Shown here: positions 52,984-63,350 of the stretch, in pieces
Numbering within the stretch: position 1 is the first letter of the stretch
Layout of the letters: every line of letters begins with the position of its first letter
The notes under the pieces: generated by a model
The model's database searches: none
The model's input: only the letters and a program-made list of their open reading frames with translations
Told to the model about the DNA's origin: nothing
Position numbers and translations under genes: made by a program
Source of the DNA: Bacillota bacterium
GTDB taxonomy: Bacteria; Bacillota; Clostridia; Acetivibrionales; DSM-1351
Length of the DNA: 64,000 bases
Assembly (NCBI GenBank): GCA_023400235.1
Contig: JAEXFI010000045.1
Location: 470,846-534,845, forward strand
Direction of reading: 5' to 3'

Positions 52984-54540
52984 TCATTTTTTAAAGTTCT
53001 GTCTGTATTCCGAGGGCGTCATCCCAATGAGCTTCTTAAAAACCTTGCTGAAATGATGGGTATCGTAATAACCCACCTTTTCTGCAATTTCATAGGTTCT
53101 CAGTACCGAATCCCGGAGCATTTCCATCGCTCTTTCCATTCGCAGCCTTGATAGAAAGACAAGATAATTTTCCCCTCGTTCCTTTTTAAAAAGTGAACTT
53201 ACATATTCCGGTGTGATGGAAAAGAACTCTCCAATCTCATTGAGTGAAATATCCCGGTTATAATTGTCTTCAATATATTTTGAAATGTCATTGATACTGA
53301 CCTTGGTACTTTTTTCTTCTCTCTGGATAATATACTGGAGTGCTGCAGCAAATCTTTCCTGCATGTATCCTTCAATTCTTTCTATGCTGTCAAGCCTTTT
53401 CAGTTCTTCTCTCATTCCCTCTTCCTTGAGAAATACCTCCTTCTTTGGAATCCCTGCCTCCAATAATGTCTTACTCAGGCTCAGGAGTAAATAGCTTGAA
53501 ATATCATGCACAGTCCTGATACTAATCCAAGAACAGGAAGCGATATTTGAAAACATCGCATATATTAATTCAGATACTTTTTTACTGTTTCTCAAATTGC
53601 AACACGCTTCAATACCCCGTATACTTTCAATATACAGCTCATAGACCTTATAGTCCTGAGGCTCAACCTGATCCGCCAGAATAATACTCTGAAATCCTGA
53701 AGACCCTTTGTAATTAAGGGCTATCCCAGCCTCATCGTGAGACTTTCCCACATGCTTTATATCGTCGTACATTCTCCCAACACCGATGGCCGTCTTCAGG
53801 CACAGCTCCGTCTCAAGCAGCTTCTTTATTTCACCACACAGTTCAACTACTCTAGTTTCAAATGAAATCATATCCGGAATGCATAGAACCACTACAATCT
53901 GGTTGTTTTTGTCAAAAACCAGGCTTTGGCTGTAACGGTTGCTGACACATTCCTTGATTGTTCCGATTGCCTTTTTCAGTGTATTGGAAATTTCAGCCTC
54001 GTATCCGTTGTCGGGCTCAAGTATCAAAACGCAGTATTTGCCTGTATTCCAGCCTTCTATAATATCATCCTCCGCCCACAGTTCGCCATCATCAATCAGC
54101 TCATAAAAATATTTCTCTTCAGCTTTTTTCCTTAACTTTTGTTCCAAGCAGGCTCGTTGCCGTTCTTCCCGGATGATGTCTGTTGCTTTGCGGACAACCC
54201 GGTCCAATTCATCCATATCCGTAGGCTTTAGCAAATAATCCAGCACCCCATGCTTTAACGCTTCCTTTGCAACAGCAAAATCATCATATCCGCTTAAAAT
54301 AATTATTTTAATATCTTTATTTATTTTATGAATTTTTTGGATAAACTCCAGGCCATCCACATTGGGCATCCGTATATCGGTAATAATCAGATCGGGTCCA
54401 ATATCCAAGGAAAGGCGCAGTGCTTCATCTCCGTCCTTGGCTTCTCCTGCAACCTCTATACCGTATTCGGACCAGTCAACCTCGGTTTTTAATCCTCTTC
54501 TTACCAAACCTTCATCGTCAGCAATGATTAACTTGAGCAT
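52984..54540 (-). CDS. YesN-type response regulator with AraC helix-turn-helix
   Basis: The N-terminal receiver domain (residues 1-120) has acidic pocket ADDE, phosphoacceptor Asp55 in IITDIRMPN and Lys in YLLKPTD. A long middle part (about 130-400) is followed by two AraC-type helix-turn-helix motifs (about 415-515; DISLNEIGEFFSITPEYVSS and RTYEIAEKVGYYDTHHFSK). It is expected to activate the adjacent sugar-import and GH32 genes when phosphorylated by the kinase encoded upstream, whose gene overlaps it by 23 bp. Confidence 0.93.
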   Translation of the reverse strand: MLKLIIADDEGLVRRGLKTEVDWSEYGIEVAGEAKDGDEALRLSLDIGPDLIITDIRMPNVDGLEFIQKIHKINKDIKIIILSGYDDFAVAKEALKHGVLDYLLKPTDMDELDRVVRKATDIIREERQRACLEQKLRKKAEEKYFYELIDDGELWAEDDIIEGWNTGKYCVLILEPDNGYEAEISNTLKKAIGTIKECVSNRYSQSLVFDKNNQIVVVLCIPDMISFETRVVELCGEIKKLLETELCLKTAIGVGRMYDDIKHVGKSHDEAGIALNYKGSSGFQSIILADQVEPQDYKVYELYIESIRGIEACCNLRNSKKVSELIYAMFSNIASCSWISIRTVHDISSYLLLSLSKTLLEAGIPKKEVFLKEEGMREELKRLDSIERIEGYMQERFAAALQYIIQREEKSTKVSINDISKYIEDNYNRDISLNEIGEFFSITPEYVSSLFKKERGENYLVFLSRLRMERAMEMLRDSVLRTYEIAEKVGYYDTHHFSKVFKKLIGMTPSEYRQNFKK

Positions 54541-56320
54541 CGTTCATTCCCTCCTCATTGATTTTAGGAATCCGTATCCTGGCAACGATACCCTGTCCGT
54601 GGCCATGCATGTACGTAAGACCGTATTTCCCTCCGAAATGCAGCTTGACTCTTTCATTTACATTAATAATTCCATAACCTGACCTTGCCTCAGCTTTGCC
54701 GTTTTCTACGATCTGCTGAATCAGCCCAGGGTCACCGCCCACACCATTATCCTCTACCTCAATCAGGATATCGTCTTCCTCCGCTAAAAGCCTGATTGTA
54801 ATGATACCCTGACTATCCTTCCTCTCCAGCCCATGAATAATTGCATTTTCAACCAGGGGCTGTGTAATAATACCGATGGTATAGTAAGAGAGCAGCTTAT
54901 CATTGATTTCAAATTTCACCTCGAACTTTTCTTCATAACGTATTTTCTGTATTTTCACATAGCTCTCGGCATGTTGAAGCTCTTCCGCCAGTGTAATGTA
55001 CTCTCTGCCCTTACTGATGCTTATACGGTAAAACTTTGCAAGCAGATTTACCATGGTGCTGATTTCCCTTGCCTTATACCGCATGGCAAGCCAATGGATG
55101 GAATCCAGCGTATTATAGAGAAAGTGTGGGGAAATCTGTGATTTCAGCGCCTTATACTCTGCCTCCCGTTTCTTGATATCACTTTCGTAGACTTCCTTGA
55201 TCAACTGCTGAATTTTGAATATCATCCGGTTATAGCTCTGATAGAGTATTCCGATCTCATCTTCCCTGTCCAGGGGGGGAATAGGCATAAACCTCTCTTC
55301 ACGAATCTCCGCCATCCGGTCGGTTAATCGAAGTATGGGTTTGGATATGGTCTTGGCTACCCGGTTGGATATATAAATGGCAAAAAATATACTTAGCAGT
55401 AAAACCAGCACAATATTCTTTGCAATGGTATTAATTTTCTCAACTACTTCTCCCATGGGGACAACACCATAGGCCACCCACCCTGTCAGGTTCATCTTTC
55501 TCCGGATAAATTGCAGCTTTTTGCCATTCTCTTTGACAATAAAGTTTTTCTCCTCTACTCCGATTTTCTCAAGATTGTAAACAGCCTTTATATTTTTTCC
55601 CAGCAAGGTATCATTCTTGTGGGAGATAATATTTCCTTTATCGTCTGTAAAAAAAATATACCCGGTTTTTTTGATGCTTGTTGTTTTAACGCTGTTATCC
55701 AAGATTGCCGTAGGAATTTCAAATTGCAGAAACGCAATAATCCTGCTGCCAAACCGGAATTCCTTCATGGGACGGATCATGTAAAAGGATTTTTGCTTTT
55801 TTAAAGATTCAGCTTGCGGTACCTCAAAAAATATATCGAAGTTTTCAGATCCATATTTTTGTTTAAACCACGCTCTGTTCTTTACCATATCCAGCGAAAA
55901 CACGCCTGTACTACCCTGGCTGTATATATTTCTGTCCAGGCTGAATATTTTAACCGAGCTTAATTTAGAGCTTTCGTTTATTTCCATCAACCGTTTTTCA
56001 ACCTTTAAATATGTTTCCAATTCAGCGGGATAGGAATAATAGCTGTTAGACAAAAATTCCTGTATATCTTTATTGACATAAAGAAAATCAGAGACTGCAT
56101 CAAGATTGCTGAGATTACCCGCAATACTGCTGTTTATCTGACCGATAACCTGGTCAATGGACCAGATGCCGTCTTCAGTTATAAGCTGTGCCATAAGGTT
56201 ATAGGCCATGATTAAAATAATAATCATTGGCAGAAAAGCTATGAGTATGTATGATACAAACAGCTTTCTCCTGAGTCTGAGATTCTTAAAAAAGCTTTTC
56301 ATGTTTATAAAAATAATCAT
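54518..56320 (-). CDS. YesM-type sensor histidine kinase
   Basis: Membrane sensor with helices at about 15-40 and 285-305 flanking an extracellular dCache-like sensing domain, then a HAMP segment, the LytS/YesM His-kinase motif SQISPHFLYNTLDSIHWLA and an ATPase domain with VENAIIHGLE and DNGVGG. I chose the ATG at 56320 (MIIFINMKSFF); longer frames open only with a weak TTG. It overlaps the response regulator gene and is cotranscribed with it. The extracellular ligand is probably the sugar bound by the neighbouring transporter. Confidence 0.92.
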   Translation of the reverse strand: MIIFINMKSFFKNLRLRRKLFVSYILIAFLPMIIILIMAYNLMAQLITEDGIWSIDQVIGQINSSIAGNLSNLDAVSDFLYVNKDIQEFLSNSYYSYPAELETYLKVEKRLMEINESSKLSSVKIFSLDRNIYSQGSTGVFSLDMVKNRAWFKQKYGSENFDIFFEVPQAESLKKQKSFYMIRPMKEFRFGSRIIAFLQFEIPTAILDNSVKTTSIKKTGYIFFTDDKGNIISHKNDTLLGKNIKAVYNLEKIGVEEKNFIVKENGKKLQFIRRKMNLTGWVAYGVVPMGEVVEKINTIAKNIVLVLLLSIFFAIYISNRVAKTISKPILRLTDRMAEIREERFMPIPPLDREDEIGILYQSYNRMIFKIQQLIKEVYESDIKKREAEYKALKSQISPHFLYNTLDSIHWLAMRYKAREISTMVNLLAKFYRISISKGREYITLAEELQHAESYVKIQKIRYEEKFEVKFEINDKLLSYYTIGIITQPLVENAIIHGLERKDSQGIITIRLLAEEDDILIEVEDNGVGGDPGLIQQIVENGKAEARSGYGIINVNERVKLHFGGKYGLTYMHGHGQGIVARIRIPKINEEGMNDAQVNHC

Positions 56321-56723
56321 CACTCTTTCCCATTTGATAATTACATCATAGTATAAATGAAATAAGTATTTCAATAGATACTTGCAAAGAGTTATGTCAA
56401 ATAAACACAGGCAAAATTTTTATATTTCTTGTTAGTGCCCGGGACCCATATTTATTGCTCTTTATAACAATATTTTTATTATCCCGATTATAAAATATTT
56501 TCATGTACATGAAGAACTAAAATAACCGTGAATAAATAAACAACATTAATTAAGCTGTTTTTATGTTTTTGCATGGTGTAAAAAAATTACTACTACAAAT
56601 AAAGATGAGGTATAAAGTGCTTTAAACCCTTGCAATATATCGGTTTCGCATTGTTCGTCTTATGTTTGCTAATGCAATAATAAGAAAGGCCACATCAAAA
56701 CTATGTAACCCTTCTGAAAGCAT
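56321..56723. other. Intergenic region upstream of the sensor kinase
   Basis: AT-rich DNA without a supported gene. It marks the border between the sugar locus and the RHS island. I found no convincing promoter boxes or attachment-site repeats. Confidence 0.5.
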
Positions 56724-57098
56724 TTACTTCTTTATTGGCATTCCTAACTTTACAAATTCCTCTATCGGAATTATTAGACTATAATCATTATCTACATAAA
56801 TTCCTTCCAGAAAGTTTTTTTGTTGTAATATATTCTTTAAACGTTTTTCTGATGTATACGTCATTGTGATAACGTGTGGATTTTTAAAAGGCATTTTTTC
56901 CAGTTCTTCCTTTTTATAATCCATAAGAATTGTTCCTGTTTCATTATAATCATAAAATATATGATCTGTCCCAAAATCAACACAAAACCGGTTTCTAATC
57001 TCCGTTACATCGTAGCAATTGATACTATTAGGATGCTTGAATGCCTTTATTCTATCTAGATTAAATTTTTCGTCTCCTATCAATAAAATCCAATTCAA
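56724..57098 (-). CDS. Candidate immunity protein, orphan cassette
   Basis: A 124-residue soluble protein (LLIGDEKFNLDRIKAFKHP ... IPIEEFVKLGMPIKK) with no signal or membrane segment. It follows a decayed toxin tail by about 30 bp, which is the immunity position. The start is a TTG at 57098 set 13 nt from GGAGG, so expression may be weak or the true start may differ. The family is not recognised. Confidence 0.6.
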   Translation of the reverse strand: MNWILLIGDEKFNLDRIKAFKHPNSINCYDVTEIRNRFCVDFGTDHIFYDYNETGTILMDYKKEELEKMPFKNPHVITMTYTSEKRLKNILQQKNFLEGIYVDNDYSLIIPIEEFVKLGMPIKK

Positions 57099-57125
57099 AA
57101 TATACTCACATCCTCCCTGCAGTTT

Positions 57126-58263
57126 TTAAGGTAATTCAATAAATCTTGTTGGTTGGTAAAATACTTTTTGCAGTCCTTTAACTACAGCCGCACCTGGATT
57201 CTGGTCTGGTAAATAAACAATAACCATACTCATTAGCTACAAGGTCTATAAACTCCCATAATTCCTTGACGCCCTTTCTATATGGTATAAACCAATTATT
57301 ATCAGGATTGTTATAATACTTCATGGCATCGTTGTAATATTTATCAATTTCAGCTTTGACTTCTTCTTCCTTTATCAGCCAGGCCGGCTTGTCAAAAGAC
57401 CATCCGCCCTTAAGCATCTGCTCAATTCCTGTTTGAAATTGCTGTGTATTGCTGAATTGAATATCCTTATATGCGCCGGAATAAATATTATACAGCCTTA
57501 AATATGTTTTTCCTTTTCCATCCTTATGAGTAATTCCTTTTTGACCATTGATAACAATGGTTTCATTTTCTTCTCCTGTTTCCAGGGTTAAATGTCCTCC
57601 CAGATTATCTATGGTATTTCTGCTGTTCTTACCCGTAAGCACATTGGTAATAGTACCCCTATTCTCAATATACATACCCTTCAGGGAACCATCGGTAATG
57701 TCTCCGCCGGTAATATTATTTATATCTCTGCCTTCAGCGTTATAAATTTCAGCGGTTCCATTTTCACCCAGCCCAACCTGATTTTTTATCGCTCCTGAAT
57801 TATTCAATACCAGGCTGCTGCTTTTTCCGGTGGTTATGGTTTCAATAATGCTCCTGTTATTTATTACGGTATGACTGTTATCTCCTGTTATGAATTCCTT
57901 GACAGTTCCGGCATTTATTGACGGTTACATTTGAGCCGTCTCGTGTCCTGACTGAGGTCACGCTCTGGTTTATATTTACAGTTGTGCTTCCTGTTGAGGT
58001 GCCGTTTCCAAACATGGAGTTATACCAGTCGCTTGTCATGGTCATGTGCCCGTCAACCGAGCTTCCAACTATATTTCCGTCACCGTTATATATTGTCCCC
58101 TTTTCGTTGTACAGGCTCTTTGTTATGCCGTTAACCGTGAAGGTGGCACGGCTGGCATCAGCATTCCAGACACTTACATCCGCCACCTTGTACATGGTTA
58201 CGCTTGGTGCTGTCAAGCTAAAGCCGACCTGTTCCGCACCGCCTACTTCTCTGGGGTCAACTT
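57126..58263 (-). pseudogene. Decayed orphan toxin tail with asparagine/glycine beta-type repeats
   Basis: The coding segment opens after a stop with VDPREVGGAEQVGFSLTAPS and has no start of its own. It continues to a frameshift near 57917 (an extra A in AATAAATGCC), runs through repeats of the pattern I-x-T-G-x-x-S-x5-N-x-G, then a tip (WSFDKPAWLIKEEEVKAEID ... GVKELWEFIDLVANEYG). A second frameshift near 57225 separates the last 35 residues, ending in NPGAAVVKGLQKVFYQPTRF. Joined frames end at a TAA at 57126. Repeats resemble those in the RHS tail at 60747. The toxin family is not recognised. Confidence 0.7.
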
Positions 58264-58323
58264 ACTGAATAAAGGAAAAGGGCGGTCATCATAAAAACAA
58301 CTGGCTCAAATTATATTTTAATA

Positions 58324-58665
58324 TTAACCTTTTTTAGGCAATCCAACAAATATTGAAATATCTACTCCTTTTGACATAAAGTAATCTTGTAATACTACCG
58401 ACAATACTAAAATAATAATAATAATTACCGCATATTTAATAAATCTGAATGCACCCTCAAATAAAGCAACTTTTATATGTCCATAATAAAAAGCAGTGCC
58501 CATAATTAATCCAAACAATAAAGAAAAAAGTTTGAATGGCATTAGATGATAAATATCTATAGTTCCATCAATCGCTATTGGTAGAATATAGCCCATGATA
58601 TATCCCAATAAATAATATTTCCATCTTTGTTTTAATAAATTTTTAATGCTTTCTATCTTAATCAC
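58324..58665 (-). CDS. Small polytopic membrane protein, candidate immunity
   Basis: A 113-residue protein with three hydrophobic segments (about 18-38, 45-63, 75-97) and a basic N-terminus. The start appears to be a GTG at 58665 that overlaps the end of an RHS core shard. Its position in a row of small genes behind RHS fragments suggests an immunity protein against a toxin acting at the membrane, but no family is recognised. Confidence 0.6.
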   Translation of the reverse strand: MIKIESIKNLLKQRWKYYLLGYIMGYILPIAIDGTIDIYHLMPFKLFSLLFGLIMGTAFYYGHIKVALFEGAFRFIKYAVIIIIILVLSVVLQDYFMSKGVDISIFVGLPKKG

Positions 58666-58712
58666 CCTCTGCTTATATCGTTGCCTGCTGCATCCACTGT
58701 CTGCACCAATAA
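58666..58712 (-). pseudogene. RHS core shard
   Basis: The minus strand encodes LVQTVDAAGND before a stop, matching VVQTVDAAGST in the RHS core encoded near 62722-62756. It is a fragment left at a cassette boundary. Confidence 0.7.
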
Positions 58713-58724
58713 ATACCTTAGAAA

Positions 58725-59231
58725 TTACTTTTCCTCATAAAAGTACCAATTTTCTTCATTTAAAGGTTCTAAATCAGTTATTAGTCCATTTTGAGTACGT
58801 TTTCCATTGACTGAATATAAAACACCACGACCGTAGTCTTTATTAGACCATCTCTGAAAGTATATTCCATCTTCTTTTTTAATTATCACATTAAACCTAT
58901 ATTTTTCAAACAAGTCATCAATATGTTCAGATATAGAATCCTCAGATATATGAATATATTTACCTACTTCATTATTGCTAGTGGAAACAAACATCTCTCC
59001 TTTTTTATCTGTTGCCGTTATATAAATACTAATATATTCTTGCTTTTCCAAGTACTTGGCGATTTTTAATAGAATTTCTTTATTTTTAAAAAACTCATTT
59101 TCAATAGTATTTTTAGTGACCGGTGATGGATATACTGATTTAGTGTAAATCAGTACCAGCACTAGTGCCAGACAAATAATACCTATTACAACAGCTATTG
59201 AAATCTTTATGTATTTAAACCCTTTAATCAT
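58725..59231 (-). CDS. Membrane-anchored candidate immunity protein
   Basis: A 168-residue protein with an N-terminal membrane anchor (about 8-30) and an extracytoplasmic alpha/beta domain. It is a paralogue of the frameshifted gene at 59417: both have a C-terminal W-Y/F-F-Y-E-E ending (ENWYFYEEK against NGWFFYEGE) and related middle parts. ATG 59231 follows AAAGGA. An anchor facing outward fits immunity against a toxin that acts outside the membrane, by inference. Confidence 0.6.
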   Translation of the reverse strand: MIKGFKYIKISIAVVIGIICLALVLVLIYTKSVYPSPVTKNTIENEFFKNKEILLKIAKYLEKQEYISIYITATDKKGEMFVSTSNNEVGKYIHISEDSISEHIDDLFEKYRFNVIIKKEDGIYFQRWSNKDYGRGVLYSVNGKRTQNGLITDLEPLNEENWYFYEEK

Positions 59232-59416
59232 ATTTTTTCCTTTAATGCATTAGAATAGAAAATTCGTTAATGATAAGAAAATATGACAGTAATTAAATGT
59301 AATAAAATAATTCCAGCATTTTAAACTGATTGTTGTTAAACTTTGAATATTTACTCTCGGGTTCACAACTCGGACCTTAAATCATTATTACATACTGTCA
59401 AGTTATGGTTGTAACA

Positions 59417-59901
59417 TTATTCTCCCTCGTAAAAGAACCATCCATTCCCTAAGTCTGCAAAGTCTCGTTCTCTATTAAGTGGTGGAGATTTACCATCCTT
59501 CGAATATACTATAGATTTATGCCATTGAAATCCAGCGTATTTAACAAAATATATACAACTACCTTGTTCATAAATATCTTCAAATCCACATCTATAAAGC
59601 AGTTTATTGATACTATTTTTAACTTTAATCTCAACCGAGAAAGGCTTAATTCCATCTTTTGTATCTTTCCTATTGATTCTACATCTTTCCCATCACTTTT
59701 ACGAAGAAAAATATTCCTTTCAATCCCAGTTAAATATGTTGCAATTTGGTCAAATGTATCTTTATTATTTTGAAAAAAGCTAACTAATTTTTCTTTACTT
59801 GGATTTTCCGGTAAATCAGAATGTATATTAATAGAAATTATCCCTATAATGCATATAATAACAAAAACGCAAGTTATGATAGTAGTTTTCTTCTTTTTCA
59901 T
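59417..59901 (-). pseudogene. Frameshifted paralogue of the 58725 immunity-like protein
   Basis: The first frame gives a membrane anchor and about 70 residues to GKDVESIGK. The homologous continuation is in another frame: RKDTKDGIKPFSVEIKV, CGFEDIYEQGSCIYFVKYAG, ending LGNGWFFYEGE at the TAA at 59417. One indel near 59690 explains this. The gene is probably inactive. Confidence 0.7.
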
Positions 59902-59989
59902 AAATATTCTAACCTTAACCTTTCTTATATTTTAATAAACTTCGTTAAAACTCCGAAAGCTTGTTCCTGCCAGCTCATAGATTATGTCA

Positions 59990-60070
59990 AGGTGTCCCCC
60001 TCCGGGTCAGGCTTTTCAGCCTGTTTAAAGCATTATAGGTGAACTTTGCCGTAAAGCCTACCTGTCTCAT
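59990..60070 (-). pseudogene. RHS repeat shard
   Basis: The minus strand encodes GFTAKFTYNALNRLKSLTR, a YD/RHS-type repeat with the YNALNRL signature, closed by a stop. It lies directly before the paralogous immunity-like genes. Confidence 0.7.
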
Positions 60071-60095
60071 ATATCCTTTTTACTTTCTCTACTTT

Positions 60096-60728
60096 TTATT
60101 CAAGTAACCTTTTTGCAAAATCTATAATATCTTCTTTCTTTATCTCGCTGTTCATATTCTGCTCAACTTCCTCCGATGTAAATTGACCTGCTGCATACCT
60201 CTCAAATGTTCCTTTCATATCCGTATCACCGGCTTTTAAAAGAAATTCTCCACATGTTTTTATCCATTTCCAATCTCTTGTTTCAACCAAAGCTTTTGCA
60301 ACCTGTGTAAATGAAGGTTTTTCATGTGGGTCGGTTTTCTCAATATCATTGATACTTATGCCAGCAAAGCTCTCGTTTCCAATTTTATATAATAATTGAT
60401 TGTAAATCTGATAACATCTAATTTGTGGCTTATCAACAATATTCATAAGGTCAGACTGATAATACTCTTTATCATGAATGACAAAGTATACAATTTTTTC
60501 TTTTTTCTCTGCCGCCTTTATTAGGACACTTGTCTCTAAGTCAGGCATAGTTGTTGTTTCGTACTCTATTAAAAATTCATCACCTAAGCTGCTCCTCTTT
60601 ATTTCATCCCCTTCCTTAGTAACTCCAGACATCCAATCATTAAGTCCTATTTTTATGATAGCTATAAACGCTATTAATGCTATAACAAGTACTATACTAA
60701 CGATTATAAGAATTTTTTTCATACCCAT
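60096..60728 (-). CDS. Membrane-anchored candidate immunity protein of the RHS tail
   Basis: A 210-residue protein with one N-terminal membrane helix (about 4-28) and an extracytoplasmic domain (EYETTTMPDLETSVLIKAAE, DWKWIKTCGEFLLKAGDTDM). ATG 60728 follows GAGGG by 6 nt. It starts 18 bp after the RHS toxin tail, the immunity position. If the partner toxin acts outside the cytoplasm, an anchored immunity protein would make sense; this is inference. Confidence 0.65.
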   Translation of the reverse strand: MGMKKILIIVSIVLVIALIAFIAIIKIGLNDWMSGVTKEGDEIKRSSLGDEFLIEYETTTMPDLETSVLIKAAEKKEKIVYFVIHDKEYYQSDLMNIVDKPQIRCYQIYNQLLYKIGNESFAGISINDIEKTDPHEKPSFTQVAKALVETRDWKWIKTCGEFLLKAGDTDMKGTFERYAAGQFTSEEVEQNMNSEIKKEDIIDFAKRLLE

Positions 60729-60746
60729 ACACTTCCCTCACTTTTA

Positions 60747-63077
60747 TTATTTTTCATTCTGCATCTTAGTCCAGATAAAATCAGTAAATAAATCCCTTAC
60801 TGCTTTTGATTGATTGCCAGATACATCAACTCCGCTAAGTAGAGGCCATTTCTTAGCAGGCCATACAAACCAGTCATCAGTATATTTACCCGCCAAACTG
60901 TTTAATTCTTTTTTCTTAGTACCTCCAGCAATATTCTGAACAAATGTAGTATATCTTTTGTCAGTACTACCATATGTATAATAGTTTCTTATTGCCGAAT
61001 TTATCGAAGACGAGCCCAATAACTTATTAATATTAACTGCGTCTACATCTGCTAATAAATCAGTCATAGAGAATGAAGAAGTAGAATTGCCCATTAAATT
61101 AATTGCTGAACTATATAGTTTTTTATAATCATTTGATTTATTTGTGTCTTTTAGAACATCTTTTACTAGTGTCTGCAAATCTCCAGCCCACCCAGCTAAA
61201 TTATCAATGTTATTTTCTCCGGCCAATAATTTAATTCCCGCATCACTCCAGGTAGTATCATAAAGTAAAGCATTTAACGTCGCCGCAAAATGGGTAATTT
61301 CAATTTTTTCATTGGAACCTGGATCAACAATATATACATTTCCTGAAAAGTACTTTGCTAAGTCAGAATTACTATTTTGAACATAATTAACAAATTTATT
61401 ATCCACCTTTCCAGCAACCACATCCCAATCACTTGTTGTATATGATTTGTTAAACTGCCGAATATACATTAAAACCAGCTTATTTGCTAATGCCTTATTA
61501 TTGGTATATTGGCTCGCCAACGAATATAACATATCAATATTGGAAAACAGTATATCGTTAGGATTATTCGTCTCCTCAAATTTCTTCAATAGTTTACCTT
61601 GAGGGTCATATATTGATTCAGAAACAGCACCGTTAGATAATCTGGTTGAAATTCTATATCCTTGTTCAAGCACATTTTTTGTTATTATGGTTTTTGTTCC
61701 ATTTTTTTGAATAAGTACTATATTGTCTGAATTAGCTGAATCTCTGGTTACCTTTACAACATCAGCATAAGTTTTATTATTGGCAAATGTAATAGTAGTA
61801 TTGGCAGGATAATTAATTGTACCTTGCCCGGATATTTTATAAGCACTTCTGCCATTAAAAGTTGTACTGTTTTCAAGCCCCGTTTCCAGCCACTTTACAT
61901 ATGCTTCTTCATTTTCATTATAAACTAGATTCTCGCTGTAATCCCCAGTATGTACCTCCCCCACACCGCCATAATTGAACAGGTTGATTTTGCTTTTCAG
62001 GCCCCCGGTTATCACCTCAATGCTCTTTATGTACTCATTGGTTTCAGGGTCTTTTTCCTGGTTATAGTTAAATATATTTGCAGTAGTACCTTCTTCAACA
62101 TTTATTTTCATCACTTTTCCATAGTTGTTCAGATTAAGACTGCTGTCCTTGCCGGTATATATAGTCGCTATGTAGCCCTGGTTGGTTATGGAGGTTGAAC
62201 CGCTCCCTGTGACAACAGTATCCAGCTTCATGGTGCTTGGTACATACATGAAGGCGGAGCTTTCCGGTGATTTGTTATACGCGTCAACTATATCCTTGCT
62301 TCCGGAGGTTGAGCCTATTTGTGCTCCGCCCGTTGTTACATTTATATGATTCCCCTCAAATATCACCTTGTCATATATGATATCGGGATTAAGGCCTACA
62401 TTCCAGCCGACGGTTATTTCACTTACATGGCCTTTTCCGTTCTCATCCACATAGTAGTAGTGCCCGCTGAGGTCCACATACCGCACCGGGTCATTGACAC
62501 AATAGGTATAAAGGTTCAATGACAGCGGGTTTTCATCCTCGCCCCAGTAGCTGTCCTCTGTGGTGAAGCGTCCCAGGTAGGGGTCATAGAATCTGGCCCG
62601 CAGGTAATACAGTCCGGTTTCAGAATCCAGGAATTCTCCTGCGTAGCGGATAGCGTTTTCAGATGCCTCTATTGTCAGCACAGGATTTCCCCATATGTCA
62701 TATTCATACTGGTTCTGGGTGCTACCTGCTGCATCCACGGTCTGTACCACATCTCCGTGGACGTTGAACAGGTAATAGCTGTCCTTGCCTGTTCCATCTG
62801 TTTTGGATATGTAGTTTATTCCCTTTACATAGCTGGCTCTTGTGTTGCCCTCTGCATCTGTTTCCAGGATTACATTCTGCCTGTCGTAGAGGTAGTTTGT
62901 CACCTCGGCCTTGTAGCCGCTGCCGGATTTCCTTCACCTTGACCAGATACCCTCCCGCACTGTATTCATATGTGATGGAACTTCCAAGGGCATCTGTCTG
63001 CCTTGTCATTTCTCCGTATTGGTTGTATTCATATTTCGCACTTATTTTTCCCTGGGCGGCAGCCTCCGGTGTATAAA
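60747..63077 (-). pseudogene. N-truncated RHS toxin tail with a frameshift
   Basis: The coding segment opens right after the stop of the upstream immunity gene with VYTPEAAAQGKISAKYEYNQ and has no start codon signals. A frameshift near 62928 (one extra A in GAAATCC) interrupts it; the main frame of about 718 residues then runs from KAEVTNYLYDRQ through the RHS core end RARFYDPYLGRFTTED...LNLYTYCVNDPVRYVDLSGH. A 100-residue repeat domain (ITNQGYIATIYTGKDSSLNL) and a long tip follow, with HFAATLNALLYD and GWAGDLQTLVKD, ending WTKMQNEK. It is probably an orphan module that could recombine onto a full RHS gene. The tip family is not identified. Confidence 0.75.
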
Positions 63078-63086
63078 CTAATTAAT

Positions 63087-63338
63087 TTATTTCAAGTCTT
63101 TAACGTATTCAAGTAAAAAGTCAGCAACCTCTATTCCGTACAAATAGTAATTTGATTGCAGACTACAGAATCGAATCTCTTCCAACCTATTATCTATATG
63201 GTATAAAACTTTCTCGAGATCGGGTTTAATTGTATTTTGAATTACTAGTGTCTGTAATCGACTCTGAAATTCTTCAATACCAAATCTTCTTTGTTTAAAT
63301 TCATTACATATTTTTGTTATAGATTCAATAGTTCCCAT
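63087..63338 (-). CDS. Candidate immunity protein for the terminal toxin
   Basis: An 83-residue helical cytosolic protein (ESITKICNEFKQRRFGIEEF, SNYYLYGIEVADFLLEYV). ATG 63338 follows GAGG, 12 bp after the toxin stop. The FKQRRFGIEEFQSRL segment resembles small immunity proteins found with contact-dependent toxins. The pairing is inferred from position. Confidence 0.7.
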   Translation of the reverse strand: MGTIESITKICNEFKQRRFGIEEFQSRLQTLVIQNTIKPDLEKVLYHIDNRLEEIRFCSLQSNYYLYGIEVADFLLEYVKDLK

Positions 63339-63350
63339 TTAACACCTCTA

